From: JAEUIE01 sp035430005
Lineage (GTDB): Bacteria > Planctomycetota > Planctomycetia > Gemmatales > HRBIN36
Assembly: GCA_035430005.1 (NCBI GenBank)
Contig: DAOMFV010000007.1
Location: 1-64,000 of the forward strand
Length of the DNA: 64,000 nt
Reading direction: 5' to 3'
The notes under the pieces were generated by a model that saw only the letters and a list, made by a program, of their open reading frames with translations, had not been told where the DNA came from and searched no databases. Of the stretch, positions 18,095-25,957 are shown in pieces. The translations under genes and the position numbers were made by a program. The stretch's first letter is position 1; each line of letters starts with the position of its first letter.

Positions 18095-18808
18095 ATGCCA
18101 AACGATTTATTGGAAGATTCACAGCTTCCTTTTGAGGATGTAAAAAGACTGATTGAAAATTATCGGCTTGAACTGTGGCATCGATGGTTTCGGTTTCACA
18201 GTCTCGGAAGCTTCCAACTTCAGCTCAGAGATATTCAAAATAACATTAATGGAACAGACGGTTTTCATTTTCCAACGCACATTACCTACTTTTTCATTGA
18301 TGAATGGGATTTGGAGAAGACGAACATCTTACCGTTCGCCACGAATGAAGCGCGTTTGCGACATGAACGCATAACAGAAACATATCCTTTATCTGGCTGG
18401 CAGAAGGTTATTATTGAAGAGTTATGCCATGAGTTTCAGCATGACGTTCTGCACAACAAGGCCGATGACTATGGCAACTTTCTCTTCGACCATTACGGTC
18501 CTCTCAACACCCCTCACCAACGGCATACAGCAGCCTTCACCACAGCAGTGGCAAAGTTTGCGTTGATGTTTAATTACGACATTCACATACTCATTCGTTC
18601 GATGTGGACACACCTACAGAAGTCATCTCCCCCAGTCCAAGATCATTGGAAGTCGTACGTATCAGGCCATAATATCTCTCAACTAGATATCGAACTGCCA
18701 GCTAGGATTCGATGGGAAAATGGTGATCAACACGATGGCCATGATCTCGAAGACTGGCTACTTACTGAACAAGAACTGAAGGCCCGCTTAAATGTGCCAG
18801 TACCATGA
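18095..18808 (+). CDS. Putative zinc metalloprotease with HEFQH motif, SprT-like
   Basis: The 237-residue product has no signal peptide. The motif EELCHEFQH (residues 109-116) supplies the HExxH zinc site, with H112 and H116 as ligands and E113 as base. H141 or H144, in PHQRHTAAF, could be the third ligand, as in SprT-type enzymes where a His-x-x-x-Phe segment follows. SprT-like proteases act on DNA-protein crosslinks, but the match here is limited to motif and spacing. The gene stands alone, 69 bases after the copper block, and ends before a strong terminator. Confidence 0.5.
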   Translation: MPNDLLEDSQLPFEDVKRLIENYRLELWHRWFRFHSLGSFQLQLRDIQNNINGTDGFHFPTHITYFFIDEWDLEKTNILPFATNEARLRHERITETYPLSGWQKVIIEELCHEFQHDVLHNKADDYGNFLFDHYGPLNTPHQRHTAAFTTAVAKFALMFNYDIHILIRSMWTHLQKSSPPVQDHWKSYVSGHNISQLDIELPARIRWENGDQHDGHDLEDWLLTEQELKARLNVPVP

Positions 18809-18871
18809 GGGCATCCCCTTCATATTTCAAGGCAGCTCTTGCAAGTCACTCTTTCAATGACAGAAATAAGA

Positions 18872-18897
18872 AGCCCGTGATGAGCTCATCACGGGCT
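18872..18897. terminator. Perfect 26-base palindrome between convergent genes
   Basis: AGCCCGTGATGAG is followed directly by its complement. The palindrome lies between the convergent genes at 18095 (+) and 18918 (-), so it could terminate both. A clear T-run is missing on the + side. Confidence 0.55.
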
Positions 18898-18917
18898 AGA
18901 AATGTTGGGTTAGTTTA

Positions 18918-19211
18918 TTAGTTAAGATTCTGCTGATCGAACTGACGTTGAAGTTGCCGGAAGTAGCGTCGTACGATTTTCAAAACGCTGGCTCGATGTT
19001 TCACTCCAAGGACAGACGTAAGTGATTCAAGGGTGATGTCTTCCTGGTTGGCCAGTCTAATGAGGAGGGGGTAATCATCAAGCTTACGGATAAATATTTC
19101 TTCCTTCGACGGTGAACGATCCAGAGTTGACTGCTCATCATCGCACTGACTCATCTCAGGCCTTGCGGGGATGTTATTAAAGAACTGGTCATCACAGTTA
19201 GTAAGTGGCAT
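18918..19211 (-). CDS. Hypothetical 97-residue protein, possible helical DNA-binding end
   Basis: The product is acidic at the N-terminus. Its C-terminal half (about 45-97) is helical, with TLESLTSVLGVKHRASVLK resembling a helix-turn-helix, followed by a basic/Gln-rich helix. GGAGA precedes the start. No family was recognised. It may form a unit with the next gene upstream on the same strand (19285), which is 73 bases away. Confidence 0.5.
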   Translation of the reverse strand: MPLTNCDDQFFNNIPARPEMSQCDDEQSTLDRSPSKEEIFIRKLDDYPLLIRLANQEDITLESLTSVLGVKHRASVLKIVRRYFRQLQRQFDQQNLN

Positions 19212-19284
19212 GATTGTCTCCGGGTGAAATGAACTAACACATGAAAGCTGATCTCAAAGTCACCGAAATTGGGAACTTGAGTTA

Positions 19285-19812
19285 TTAGACGTTGCCAATT
19301 AATTGAGCCCGATAACCAGGAATGCTGCGGCGCATCTCCTGTTCCACATTGAACTCTTCCAACGAAAAGAGTTGCGTGAAAGCCATTTGGCCATTTGCAT
19401 TAGCGAAATCCAACGCACTACTGAAATCATCAAAAAGTTCGACAACGTCGAGTACATACTCTTGTGGAAATGGGCTTATCCACCCGCCCAAGTATCTGGG
19501 CATTTTGGGATCGGTCAACCGGAAAGCGACATCACAAAGGTATCCGAGGCACTCGCGGTGTGTCGGGGTTCTAGCAAAGCGACTTTCATAGCCAGCAACC
19601 CCTACTGCGTACTTGTAGATTCTTCCGATATCAGTTGCAGAGAATGGTTCTAGCGTAAAGCCGCTCGCTCCGCTCTCAAAGGCAGTCCTGATTTCGTGAG
19701 CAAGCTGTATCAGTCTTAGGCGTCTAGCAGGCACTACCGAATCTAACTTCGTTGTTGAGGCGTGATCGTCGCTAGACTGACCTACCTGCCTCGTCACTTC
19801 TGTCTTAATCAT
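19285..19812 (-). CDS. Hypothetical 175-residue protein
   Basis: The start at 19812 is preferred to 19860 because GGGAGT lies eight bases upstream. The product has no signal or membrane segment. It is mixed alpha/beta with an aromatic centre (YLGGWISPFPQEYVL). No family was recognised. It is divergent from the operon starting at 19984, with about 170 bases between them holding that operon's promoter. Confidence 0.5.
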   Translation of the reverse strand: MIKTEVTRQVGQSSDDHASTTKLDSVVPARRLRLIQLAHEIRTAFESGASGFTLEPFSATDIGRIYKYAVGVAGYESRFARTPTHRECLGYLCDVAFRLTDPKMPRYLGGWISPFPQEYVLDVVELFDDFSSALDFANANGQMAFTQLFSLEEFNVEQEMRRSIPGYRAQLIGNV

Positions 19813-19946
19813 GTCAATGACTCCCAAATCACAATCTCTTCGCATGGCAGGTCCAAGCACACATCGTGTTTGAACTCGCGAAGCGAAGCCAGTTCAACAC
19901 ATGAGCCGTTCGATGATTTGCGCATGCGCAACTCATTTTCGGGGTA

Positions 19947-19975
19947 TGGACAACACTTGATTGTTGGGGTAATAT
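19947..19975 (+). promoter_or_regulatory. Putative promoter of the TIR-ending operon
   Basis: TGGACA (19947-19952) and TAATAT (19970-19975) are spaced by 17 bases. The first ATG of the operon (19984) is eight bases past the -10 box, so a leaderless transcript is likely. Confidence 0.5.
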
Positions 19976-19983
19976 GCAATTGC

Positions 19984-20286
19984 ATGGAAATGCGTACACC
20001 AGATGGCGGCCAAGAAAAGCAATCTCTTGATTTTCGAAGAATGCTGGAACTGATGTCGGCGTGCCTAGGAGGCGATGATTCTGATGAAACAAGGGATGAA
20101 CTCAGAAAGCTAGTCGCATTGCCACATGTGAAGGCCAAAATGCAATTGATAGGTCAACTTCTGGGGCCTGCCCTCCCTAAGACTAATCGAGCTAAGCATT
20201 TTGTTGATCAAGTCACAGCCGATACCATAAGGTGTGCAGCTCGGGCGATACAGACGGAAGCTTCGAATGAAACGCAAAGATCATGA
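19984..20286 (+). CDS. Hypothetical 100-residue protein, first gene of TIR-ending operon
   Basis: The start at 19984 is chosen because it fits the promoter just upstream; 19990 is an in-frame alternative. The product is a soluble, mostly helical acidic protein (MLELMSACLGGDDSDETRDE). No domain was recognised. It overlaps the next gene by 20 bases. This indicates co-translation and a common function with the downstream products. Confidence 0.5.
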   Translation: MEMRTPDGGQEKQSLDFRRMLELMSACLGGDDSDETRDELRKLVALPHVKAKMQLIGQLLGPALPKTNRAKHFVDQVTADTIRCAARAIQTEASNETQRS

Positions 20287-21010
20287 TGAAATCGCATATG
20301 AGGCATGGCGATTGACGCAATCGCACAAGATAATAATTCGTAATTCGTTGGTAGCGTTGGGTGTAAGGATTGATATCATTAGTCGCACCGTACACCGGCT
20401 CCATGCAAAGAAAATCCTGGATTACTATTTGATTGAAGTACTACGGATACTACAGAACAAGGGCGTGAGAAATCCGGCACACCATGAACGGATCATCGGT
20501 GTGGATTCGGCAAACTTAAAGAAATGGTGGACTCGGAAAGACGATGATGAGACAAGTGAGCCAGATAGCATTCCTAATCTAAAGACATTCCTGTTCACCC
20601 TTGCAGCACTGAATCTACCACAATCAGATGAAACATTTCCTTCAGGTTTCGAAATCAACTTACAAGCATGGAAGTATTGTTTTACGGCATCCGACAATAT
20701 CGTTCATCCCGACAAGCCAGACGTTGCCAGCATCGTTGATGTGATCTGTGTGTTGCTGGCGATGAAGACCCAATCAATCCGATCATATTTTGAAGAAGGA
20801 AATCTCGAGCAGCTCTCAGTCTGCGCTATTGAAGTTCATGAAGTGTTTAGCGACCTTTACGAAGATGCCTGGCTTCCTGAAATTAAAATGCCCTCCCTCC
20901 AGCAGGTACGAGTTTCGTTGAGCCGCTGGATGATGAGTGGCATGGCTGCATGTATCTCTACAAAATCAGACCTATTCCACTACGAGCCGGAAATTAAACA
21001 TGGCTACTAG
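20267..21010 (+). CDS. Hypothetical 247-residue protein of TIR-ending operon
   Basis: The start at 20267 (MKRKDHDEIAYEAW) lies inside the end of the previous gene. The product is soluble and alpha-helical, with a basic N-terminus and a Trp-rich patch (KKWWTRKDDDE). An N-terminal helix-turn-helix is possible but not convincing. No family was recognised. Its stop overlaps the next start by 11 bases. Confidence 0.5.
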   Translation: MKRKDHDEIAYEAWRLTQSHKIIIRNSLVALGVRIDIISRTVHRLHAKKILDYYLIEVLRILQNKGVRNPAHHERIIGVDSANLKKWWTRKDDDETSEPDSIPNLKTFLFTLAALNLPQSDETFPSGFEINLQAWKYCFTASDNIVHPDKPDVASIVDVICVLLAMKTQSIRSYFEEGNLEQLSVCAIEVHEVFSDLYEDAWLPEIKMPSLQQVRVSLSRWMMSGMAACISTKSDLFHYEPEIKHGY

Positions 21011-21482
21011 CTTTCTAGAAGCGTTTAGTCGGGTCTTAAGTGGAACATTAGACGTCGAGTCTAAGGCCATATTGCAGCAAACATGGAGTCAACAAAGGGA
21101 AGCATTTCAATTGCTTTCTAGTTTGCTTACACAAGAAGATCCATCGTGGCCTCATCCATTAGGCATCGCTCAAAAGCGAGTGGCCACACGTTCTGTAGAC
21201 TTTACTCTAAAAGAATACGAGAAACGTCTCCTGATACTGGAAAACCTCTTTTCTCATCCGGAAGGCTGCTTGATTCCGGCAGAGACCTACATTGAACTTT
21301 TAGAAGAAGGCGAACGTATTTTTGCCAGTGAGGCTATGTACGAAAAAGCACGTTCGCTGGGTGATCGTGCCATGAAGGTTAGACGGCAGCTTCTGAGCTC
21401 CCGTGACCTAGAGCTTCAGAGGCGTGCCGAGGCACTTTTGCACACTTACATTCAAACTGATCTGCTATACTTAGCCGCATGA
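21000..21482 (+). CDS. Hypothetical 160-residue helical protein of TIR-ending operon
   Basis: The start ATGGCTACTAG contains the stop of the previous gene, so translation is probably coupled. The product is all-helical. The C-terminal half is rich in Glu/Arg heptad-like spacing (YEKARSLGDRAMKVRRQLL), suggesting a coiled coil or TPR-like pairs. No family was recognised. It may be an adaptor or sensor for the TIR-like protein encoded next. Confidence 0.5.
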   Translation: MATSFLEAFSRVLSGTLDVESKAILQQTWSQQREAFQLLSSLLTQEDPSWPHPLGIAQKRVATRSVDFTLKEYEKRLLILENLFSHPEGCLIPAETYIELLEEGERIFASEAMYEKARSLGDRAMKVRRQLLSSRDLELQRRAEALLHTYIQTDLLYLAA

Positions 21483-21515
21483 CATCTGCTAAATAAACCT
21501 GGTGAGGGCTGTCCC

Positions 21516-22646
21516 ATGGCGAGTTGCTTCTTGGCCTACAGTTCTGGATATAAGGAAATTGTGCAGCCAATACACAGATTACTTAAATCGCTTGAGTTTG
21601 AAGTAGAATCTGAGATTGCAACAGATGACGAAGCCCAGTTGCCAACTGACAAAATAACCCGATCAGATTGTGTGTTAGCGCTTTACGGGCCAGAGAAAAG
21701 GCCGGAAGCAAATCAAGCAGTGACTCAGGCCGCGTCACGAGTGAAGAAGGAAATTCAGTTTGCAAAAGCGATGAATAAGCCTTTGGCACTTGTTCGACAC
21801 CTGACCACAAGTCTTGAGACAAGTTTGGAGTCTGATCACCCAGATTCTCCAACTTTTGATTTTTGGAATCCCGCCAGTTTCATGGAAAATGTTCCCCAGA
21901 TAGTGAAGACGATTCTTGATTTGAAACGTCGAGTTGACTTGCCGCCTGGAGCAGCACCGTATCACTATCGTAAGTCATCTTGTCGAAGCATTTTGCGATC
22001 CTTGGACAGACCGCTGGAAGTGGTCGTGTTTCATGAAGTCGTAGCTCGCCAACCATGCTCGTTATTTCATCATCAGTTAGATACAGGGGGAGATCTTACC
22101 GCTCAGCTGTTAAACTTCGATCCAGCCAAGACTGAATTGCATGCTTCGGTAAATGGAGAGCCACGAGAAATCGAACTTGTCCCACTCAAACAGACGGAAC
22201 GTGAGTTTGAATACAACATCAGACTCAAAAAACCGCTCTCCTCCGGCGAAGTGCTTAGCTATTATCGTAAGTTCTATTTTAAGAATCATCTGCCCTTAAC
22301 CCGTGCAGAGATGGACGAGAGATCTGTCCTGACTGGCTATCCAAAAATCTTCAAGAAGTTCGGGGCTTATTACTACGGAGACGTCTGGGACGTGCTGTAT
22401 GAAATGGAAAACATTTCCCTGGGGTACGAATTTCCCTTATCGGTAAAGGTTGGCAACATTAAAGCTTGTGTAATAGAGTTCTTGTCTCGTGCTGAGAACA
22501 AGCAGGAAAGTGCCAGATGCAATAACCCTAACTACTTATCGGTGAAGGACGATCTTGAGAACAATCGCCGCGACATCCGATTAACTGTTCCAAAGCCGAT
22601 CATCAACCATAGCTATATGTTGCTTTATGAGCCTGAAGAAGCGTAG
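21516..22646 (+). CDS. TIR-like domain protein with unknown beta-rich C-terminal domain
   Basis: The 376-residue product starts with a TIR-like pattern: CFLAYSSGYKEIVQPIHRLL (residues 4-23), a strand and loop, then SDCVLALYG (50-58). VKKEIQFAKAMNKPLALV follows (76-93), and E79 would be the catalytic Glu of NAD-cleaving TIR domains. A nucleoside 2-deoxyribosyltransferase-like fold is an alternative. Residues about 135-376 form a beta-rich region that was not recognised. Bacterial TIR proteins usually act as NAD+-depleting or signal-making effectors in defence. As the last gene of a four-gene overlapping operon it may be the effector. Confidence 0.6.
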   Translation: MASCFLAYSSGYKEIVQPIHRLLKSLEFEVESEIATDDEAQLPTDKITRSDCVLALYGPEKRPEANQAVTQAASRVKKEIQFAKAMNKPLALVRHLTTSLETSLESDHPDSPTFDFWNPASFMENVPQIVKTILDLKRRVDLPPGAAPYHYRKSSCRSILRSLDRPLEVVVFHEVVARQPCSLFHHQLDTGGDLTAQLLNFDPAKTELHASVNGEPREIELVPLKQTEREFEYNIRLKKPLSSGEVLSYYRKFYFKNHLPLTRAEMDERSVLTGYPKIFKKFGAYYYGDVWDVLYEMENISLGYEFPLSVKVGNIKACVIEFLSRAENKQESARCNNPNYLSVKDDLENNRRDIRLTVPKPIINHSYMLLYEPEEA

Positions 22647-22664
22647 CTGTTCGCAACCTCCACC

Positions 22665-22711
22665 GTGACTGTTTCAGTCACAAAGTAAAACCCACCAGGA
22701 GTACTGGTGGG
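22665..22711. terminator. Two adjacent hairpins after the TIR-like gene
   Basis: GTGACTG-TTT-CAGTCAC (22665-22681) is followed by CCCACCAG-GAGTA-CTGGTGGG (22691-22711). The first is followed by an A/G-rich stretch and neither by a T-run on this strand. Read on the opposite strand, the second is followed by TTTTACTTTG, so it may terminate the small gene at 22733. Confidence 0.55.
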
Positions 22712-22732
22712 TGAACTGCCACATATTGGCTG

Positions 22733-22870
22733 TTACTTCTTGGGCTGTTTCTTCGCCTTCGCAGTAGTCGATTTTCGGCCAGTCTCGACCTTCTTCTTTC
22801 CGTTACGTGGCTCGCGATCCCCGTGATGACCGCTGCCGTTCGTCATCACTGGTCCGTTCCGTACGCTCAT
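22733..22870 (-). CDS. Small Lys-rich protein (45 residues)
   Basis: A very strong ribosome binding site (AAAGGAGGTAG) precedes the ATG. The product is highly basic: its second half is almost wholly Lys, Arg, Thr, Gln and Pro. It could bind nucleic acid. No family was recognised. The strong initiation signal is the main evidence that it is a gene. Confidence 0.55.
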   Translation of the reverse strand: MSVRNGPVMTNGSGHHGDREPRNGKKKVETGRKSTTAKAKKQPKK

Positions 22871-22981
22871 GGCTCTACCTCCTTTGTGCTGCATTTACAT
22901 TACCGTAACGTAAATGCTGTAGATGTATTTTATGCAACGAGCATCATTCCAGTCAAAGACATTCTTTGAAGGAATCGAAAA

Positions 22982-23191
22982 ATGGTGCATCCGGTGCTCA
23001 CGGCATTCGCAACGAGATTGCGAACGATGCGGCAGAAAAGAGGTGTGTCTCAAGAAAAACTAGCAGAACTAGCCGGGTTACATCGCACCTATGTAAGCTT
23101 GGTTGAACGGGGAACATGCAATATTTCGTTGCTCAATATTCACAAGCTCGCGTCGGCATTAGAAATCGATATGAAGAAGCTCATGCCTTAG
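22982..23191 (+). CDS. XRE-family helix-turn-helix regulator, controller-protein-like
   Basis: The 69-residue product is a single HTH_3 domain. SQEKLAELAGLHRTYVSLVE is the core, followed by NISLLNIHKLASAL. This form is close to the C (controller) proteins of restriction-modification systems, but no R-M genes lie nearby. AAGGAAT precedes the start. It is the only classic DNA-binding regulator near the metal and TIR regions, and its targets are unknown. Confidence 0.85.
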   Translation: MVHPVLTAFATRLRTMRQKRGVSQEKLAELAGLHRTYVSLVERGTCNISLLNIHKLASALEIDMKKLMP

Positions 23192-23193
23192 CA

Positions 23194-23754
23194 TCATTCC
23201 ATTGTCTGAGTTGTTGTTCTGGATTGCGGCTTCTTCCATTCGAGGACTCGCCCCTTTCGCTGGTAATATTTGTTTAGAGTGTCTCTCGATCCCAAGAACA
23301 AAAGCAGACATGCGATGATGGCCAGCACATCTACGAAGGTCCACAGCTTTGGTCCAAACCCAATTTGGAAGTGTCGCACGAGTTCCCACCACACTAAGGC
23401 GATGAGAGTGTTGCCGTAAAACTGGTAATACCGGTATTGATAGTTCACAAGCATGTCGAACGCTGCAGCATTTGCCTGCAACTTTGCGAAGTCCCACGCG
23501 TCAGCAACCACTCCCGTGTGGTGATGAATCGTATCGATCACCAGCCATCGAACAGTGCTCGTCATGAGACCCATGCCGACTGAGGCCAGAGTAACGAGCA
23601 AGAAACCGGCTATCGTCGGTTGAGCAAGTGACGGATCCATCAATTGATGGATGGGGCTGATTACGTAGCCCAGACCATGAAGTGCCAACAATCCGGGAAG
23701 GATGTATGCGATGATTAAGCCGAAATCATTGATCGGCGTTTCTCTTGAATGCAT
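23194..23754 (-). CDS. Hypothetical integral membrane protein
   Basis: The 186-residue product has about four membrane helices: residues 11-32, 46-72, 117-135 and 142-157. A soluble loop with NYQYRYYQFYGN lies between the middle pair, and the tail is basic. No signal peptide or enzyme motif was seen. It is convergent with the regulator gene at 22982, with two bases between the stop codons. The function is unknown. Confidence 0.6.
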   Translation of the reverse strand: MHSRETPINDFGLIIAYILPGLLALHGLGYVISPIHQLMDPSLAQPTIAGFLLVTLASVGMGLMTSTVRWLVIDTIHHHTGVVADAWDFAKLQANAAAFDMLVNYQYRYYQFYGNTLIALVWWELVRHFQIGFGPKLWTFVDVLAIIACLLLFLGSRDTLNKYYQRKGRVLEWKKPQSRTTTQTME

Positions 23755-23896
23755 GTGCGGAGAATAGCATTCCGAGCAACTAAAAGCAGTACTTCAGATG
23801 TGGCGATTGAAACCATCGTTACACATGAATGATCGCCGTTCGTCCCTTGCGGCAGCGCAGTTCATGAGCAATTCTTTGCAAGAATTCAAATTGGAC

Positions 23897-23925
23897 TTGA
23901 TTTTCTGATCGACTCTGACGATAAA
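23897..23925 (+). promoter_or_regulatory. Putative promoter of metal cluster 2
   Basis: TTGATT (23897-23902) and GATAAA (23920-23925) are spaced by 17 bases. The predicted start near 23932 excludes the in-frame ATG at 23926 and supports the one at 23956. The -10 match is moderate. Confidence 0.4.
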
Positions 23926-23955
23926 ATGCCCAGTGCGTGTGTACTAGGATCGCTG

Positions 23956-24393
23956 ATGTTACGTTTTGCGCTGGTACTGCTGATTGCCTTAACGTCGCTT
24001 GTGCCCCAGGGGCTTTGCACGTGCCGGGCAATTTGCGCTTCTCTAGCTCCGCAAAACAAGATGATTCACGACGACCAAGACGAGTCCGATCATTGTGGTT
24101 GTTCCTCGCATGAGGATGCCTCGACCGTTAGCGATATCCATGTTAACCACGATTGCGAGCATAGTAGTCCCTGTGGGAAAAAGGGGGAACATCATCACAA
24201 TGGTTGTCTTTCCATCATTCAGATGGCTGAACCTGTTACCATTTCCTTTACGTTTGACCTTGCTCTTCTGCACGACGTTGTTGGCGATTTGCTGATTCAA
24301 AGCTCCGATACTCACCCACCCGCTACGAGTGAACACTCTTCGATTGTTGGTAGCAGTCCCCTCTTCGTTTTGAATTGTAGTTATCTCATTTAA
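23956..24393 (+). CDS. His/Cys-rich secreted protein heading metal cluster 2
   Basis: The product (145 residues) has a signal peptide MLRFALVLLIALTSLVPQGL ending before CTCR. Its N-terminal pattern matches that of the gene at 1724. The mature part has CGCSSHED, NHDCEH and KGEHHHNGC, so His and Cys are clustered as potential metal ligands. AGGA precedes the ATG. It occupies the same first position in its cluster as the 1724 gene. No characterised family was recognised; a metal-sensing or buffering role is inferred from composition and place. Confidence 0.6.
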   Translation: MLRFALVLLIALTSLVPQGLCTCRAICASLAPQNKMIHDDQDESDHCGCSSHEDASTVSDIHVNHDCEHSSPCGKKGEHHHNGCLSIIQMAEPVTISFTFDLALLHDVVGDLLIQSSDTHPPATSEHSSIVGSSPLFVLNCSYLI

Positions 24394-24547
24394 TCATGCC
24401 GTTTCAGTAAGCGACACGTTGAAGGCAACGTGATCGTTCGTTTCGTTTTCTGAGTATTGAACTCAGAGCCAATCATCTTCGTGTGCCATCGCTTCGTAGT
24501 CAGCGACTGCATTGATATTCACATACGCTTGAATGAAGGTCCCAATC

Positions 24548-25948
24548 ATGCGCTTCCGTGCGTTCATTACACGCGCTGTTGCCATCGTCGTCATCCTAGT
24601 TGCACTAGGAGCCAGCGCCTATTTCACGAGGGCGTCGTGGCTGACATGGCTCAACAAAATCATGCCTGTCTCCACTGCCGCGTCGAATGACGCGAAAGAA
24701 AAACATGATGAACATGACCACAGTCATGATGATGGCAATCGTGTAAAGCTCAGCGAGCAAGCTCAGAAAAACTTAAAGCTCGTTGTTGAACCAGTTGTTC
24801 CAGAAACGTATTCCCGAACGATCATTATTCCTGGCATGGTGGTGGACCGACCTGGTCTCAGTGACCGTGCAGTAATCAGCCCCGTTGCAGGAGTCATTAC
24901 CGCAGTCAACATACAGCCTGGAGATACTCTCAAGCCTGGTGACAGCATGTTCAAAGTGAGGCTACTTAGTGAAGTGTTTCAACAAAGCCAATCTGAACTG
25001 TTCAAGGCCAGCCGAGACTTACAGCTCAACAAGGAAAACATCAGCAGACTTCGGTCGGTCGGTGATGCCATCCCCCAAGGCCGCGTGATTGAACTTGAAA
25101 ATCAGGAACGCCGCCTGCAAGCCTCTATCACCGCCTATCGGCAAGAGCTACTTACCCGAGGACTGAGTCAAGAACAACTCGACTCTATTGCTGCAGGCAA
25201 GTTCATCACGGAGATGGCCATCCCGACACCACCTCTTACAGATGCAAATGCAGTTTCGACGACACCTGGTTTACCAATGCCTCCGGATCCCACGCCACCC
25301 ATGTACGAAGTCAAAGAAGTACGTGTACAAGTCGGCGAACAAGTTCAGGCAGGTCAGGCACTGTGCATACTGGCTAACCATCGTGTGTTGTATATCGAAG
25401 GCCGTGCCTTTAAGCAGGAATCAGGATTACTTGAAAAAGCTGCCCAGCAAAGCTGGCCAGTCAAAGCAGAGTTCGCCGAGGAGTCTAATGGCTGGCCTGC
25501 TGCCGAAAGCAACCTTCAAATAAGACATCTTGCAAACACTGTTGACCCCGTTAGCCGCACGTTTGCTTTCTTCATCCCGATTGCCAATCAGTCGAGGCTC
25601 TTCGGGAAAGACGGAAAATCTTACATGGTCTGGCGTTTTCGTCCGGGGCAACGGGCACGCTTGCACGTACCGGTTGAGCAATTCGAGGACGTCTTCGTCT
25701 TACCTGCCTCAGCCATTGTCCGGGAAGGTGCTGAAGTATTTACGTTCCGGCAGAACGGCGACAATTTTGAACGACGACCAGTGCATTTGCTACTTGAAGA
25801 TCGCGACACGGTGTTGATTGCAAATGATGGCAGCCTTGGAGCGGGCCAGTTTATTGTTCGTGATGGCGCAGCAGCTTTGAACCGCGCCTTAAAGGCCAAG
25901 GCAGCCAGCGGTGGCGGTGGTCATGAAGGCCACGACCACGCTCACTAA
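24548..25948 (+). CDS. RND efflux periplasmic adaptor (CusB/CzcB-like), cluster 2
   Basis: The start at 24548 follows AAGGTC; the ATG at 24533 is less likely. The 466-residue product has an N-terminal anchor, an early His/Asp-rich stretch (HDEHDHSHDDGN) and the adaptor blocks KLSEQAQKNLKL and PGDTLKPGDSMF. The tail is His-rich (GHEGHDHAH). Compared with the 3371 product it has a longer proline-rich insertion near residues 230-255 (PTPPLTDAN, PMPPDPTPPM). It should link the pump encoded nine bases downstream to the channel at 30136. Confidence 0.9.
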   Translation: MRFRAFITRAVAIVVILVALGASAYFTRASWLTWLNKIMPVSTAASNDAKEKHDEHDHSHDDGNRVKLSEQAQKNLKLVVEPVVPETYSRTIIIPGMVVDRPGLSDRAVISPVAGVITAVNIQPGDTLKPGDSMFKVRLLSEVFQQSQSELFKASRDLQLNKENISRLRSVGDAIPQGRVIELENQERRLQASITAYRQELLTRGLSQEQLDSIAAGKFITEMAIPTPPLTDANAVSTTPGLPMPPDPTPPMYEVKEVRVQVGEQVQAGQALCILANHRVLYIEGRAFKQESGLLEKAAQQSWPVKAEFAEESNGWPAAESNLQIRHLANTVDPVSRTFAFFIPIANQSRLFGKDGKSYMVWRFRPGQRARLHVPVEQFEDVFVLPASAIVREGAEVFTFRQNGDNFERRPVHLLLEDRDTVLIANDGSLGAGQFIVRDGAAALNRALKAKAASGGGGHEGHDHAH

Positions 25949-25957
25949 GGGACCACC

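Noticed and set aside
22982..23191. Restriction-modification system implied by the controller-like regulator
   Set aside because: No methyltransferase or endonuclease gene lies near it; the methyltransferase at 1-523 is a small-molecule type far away.
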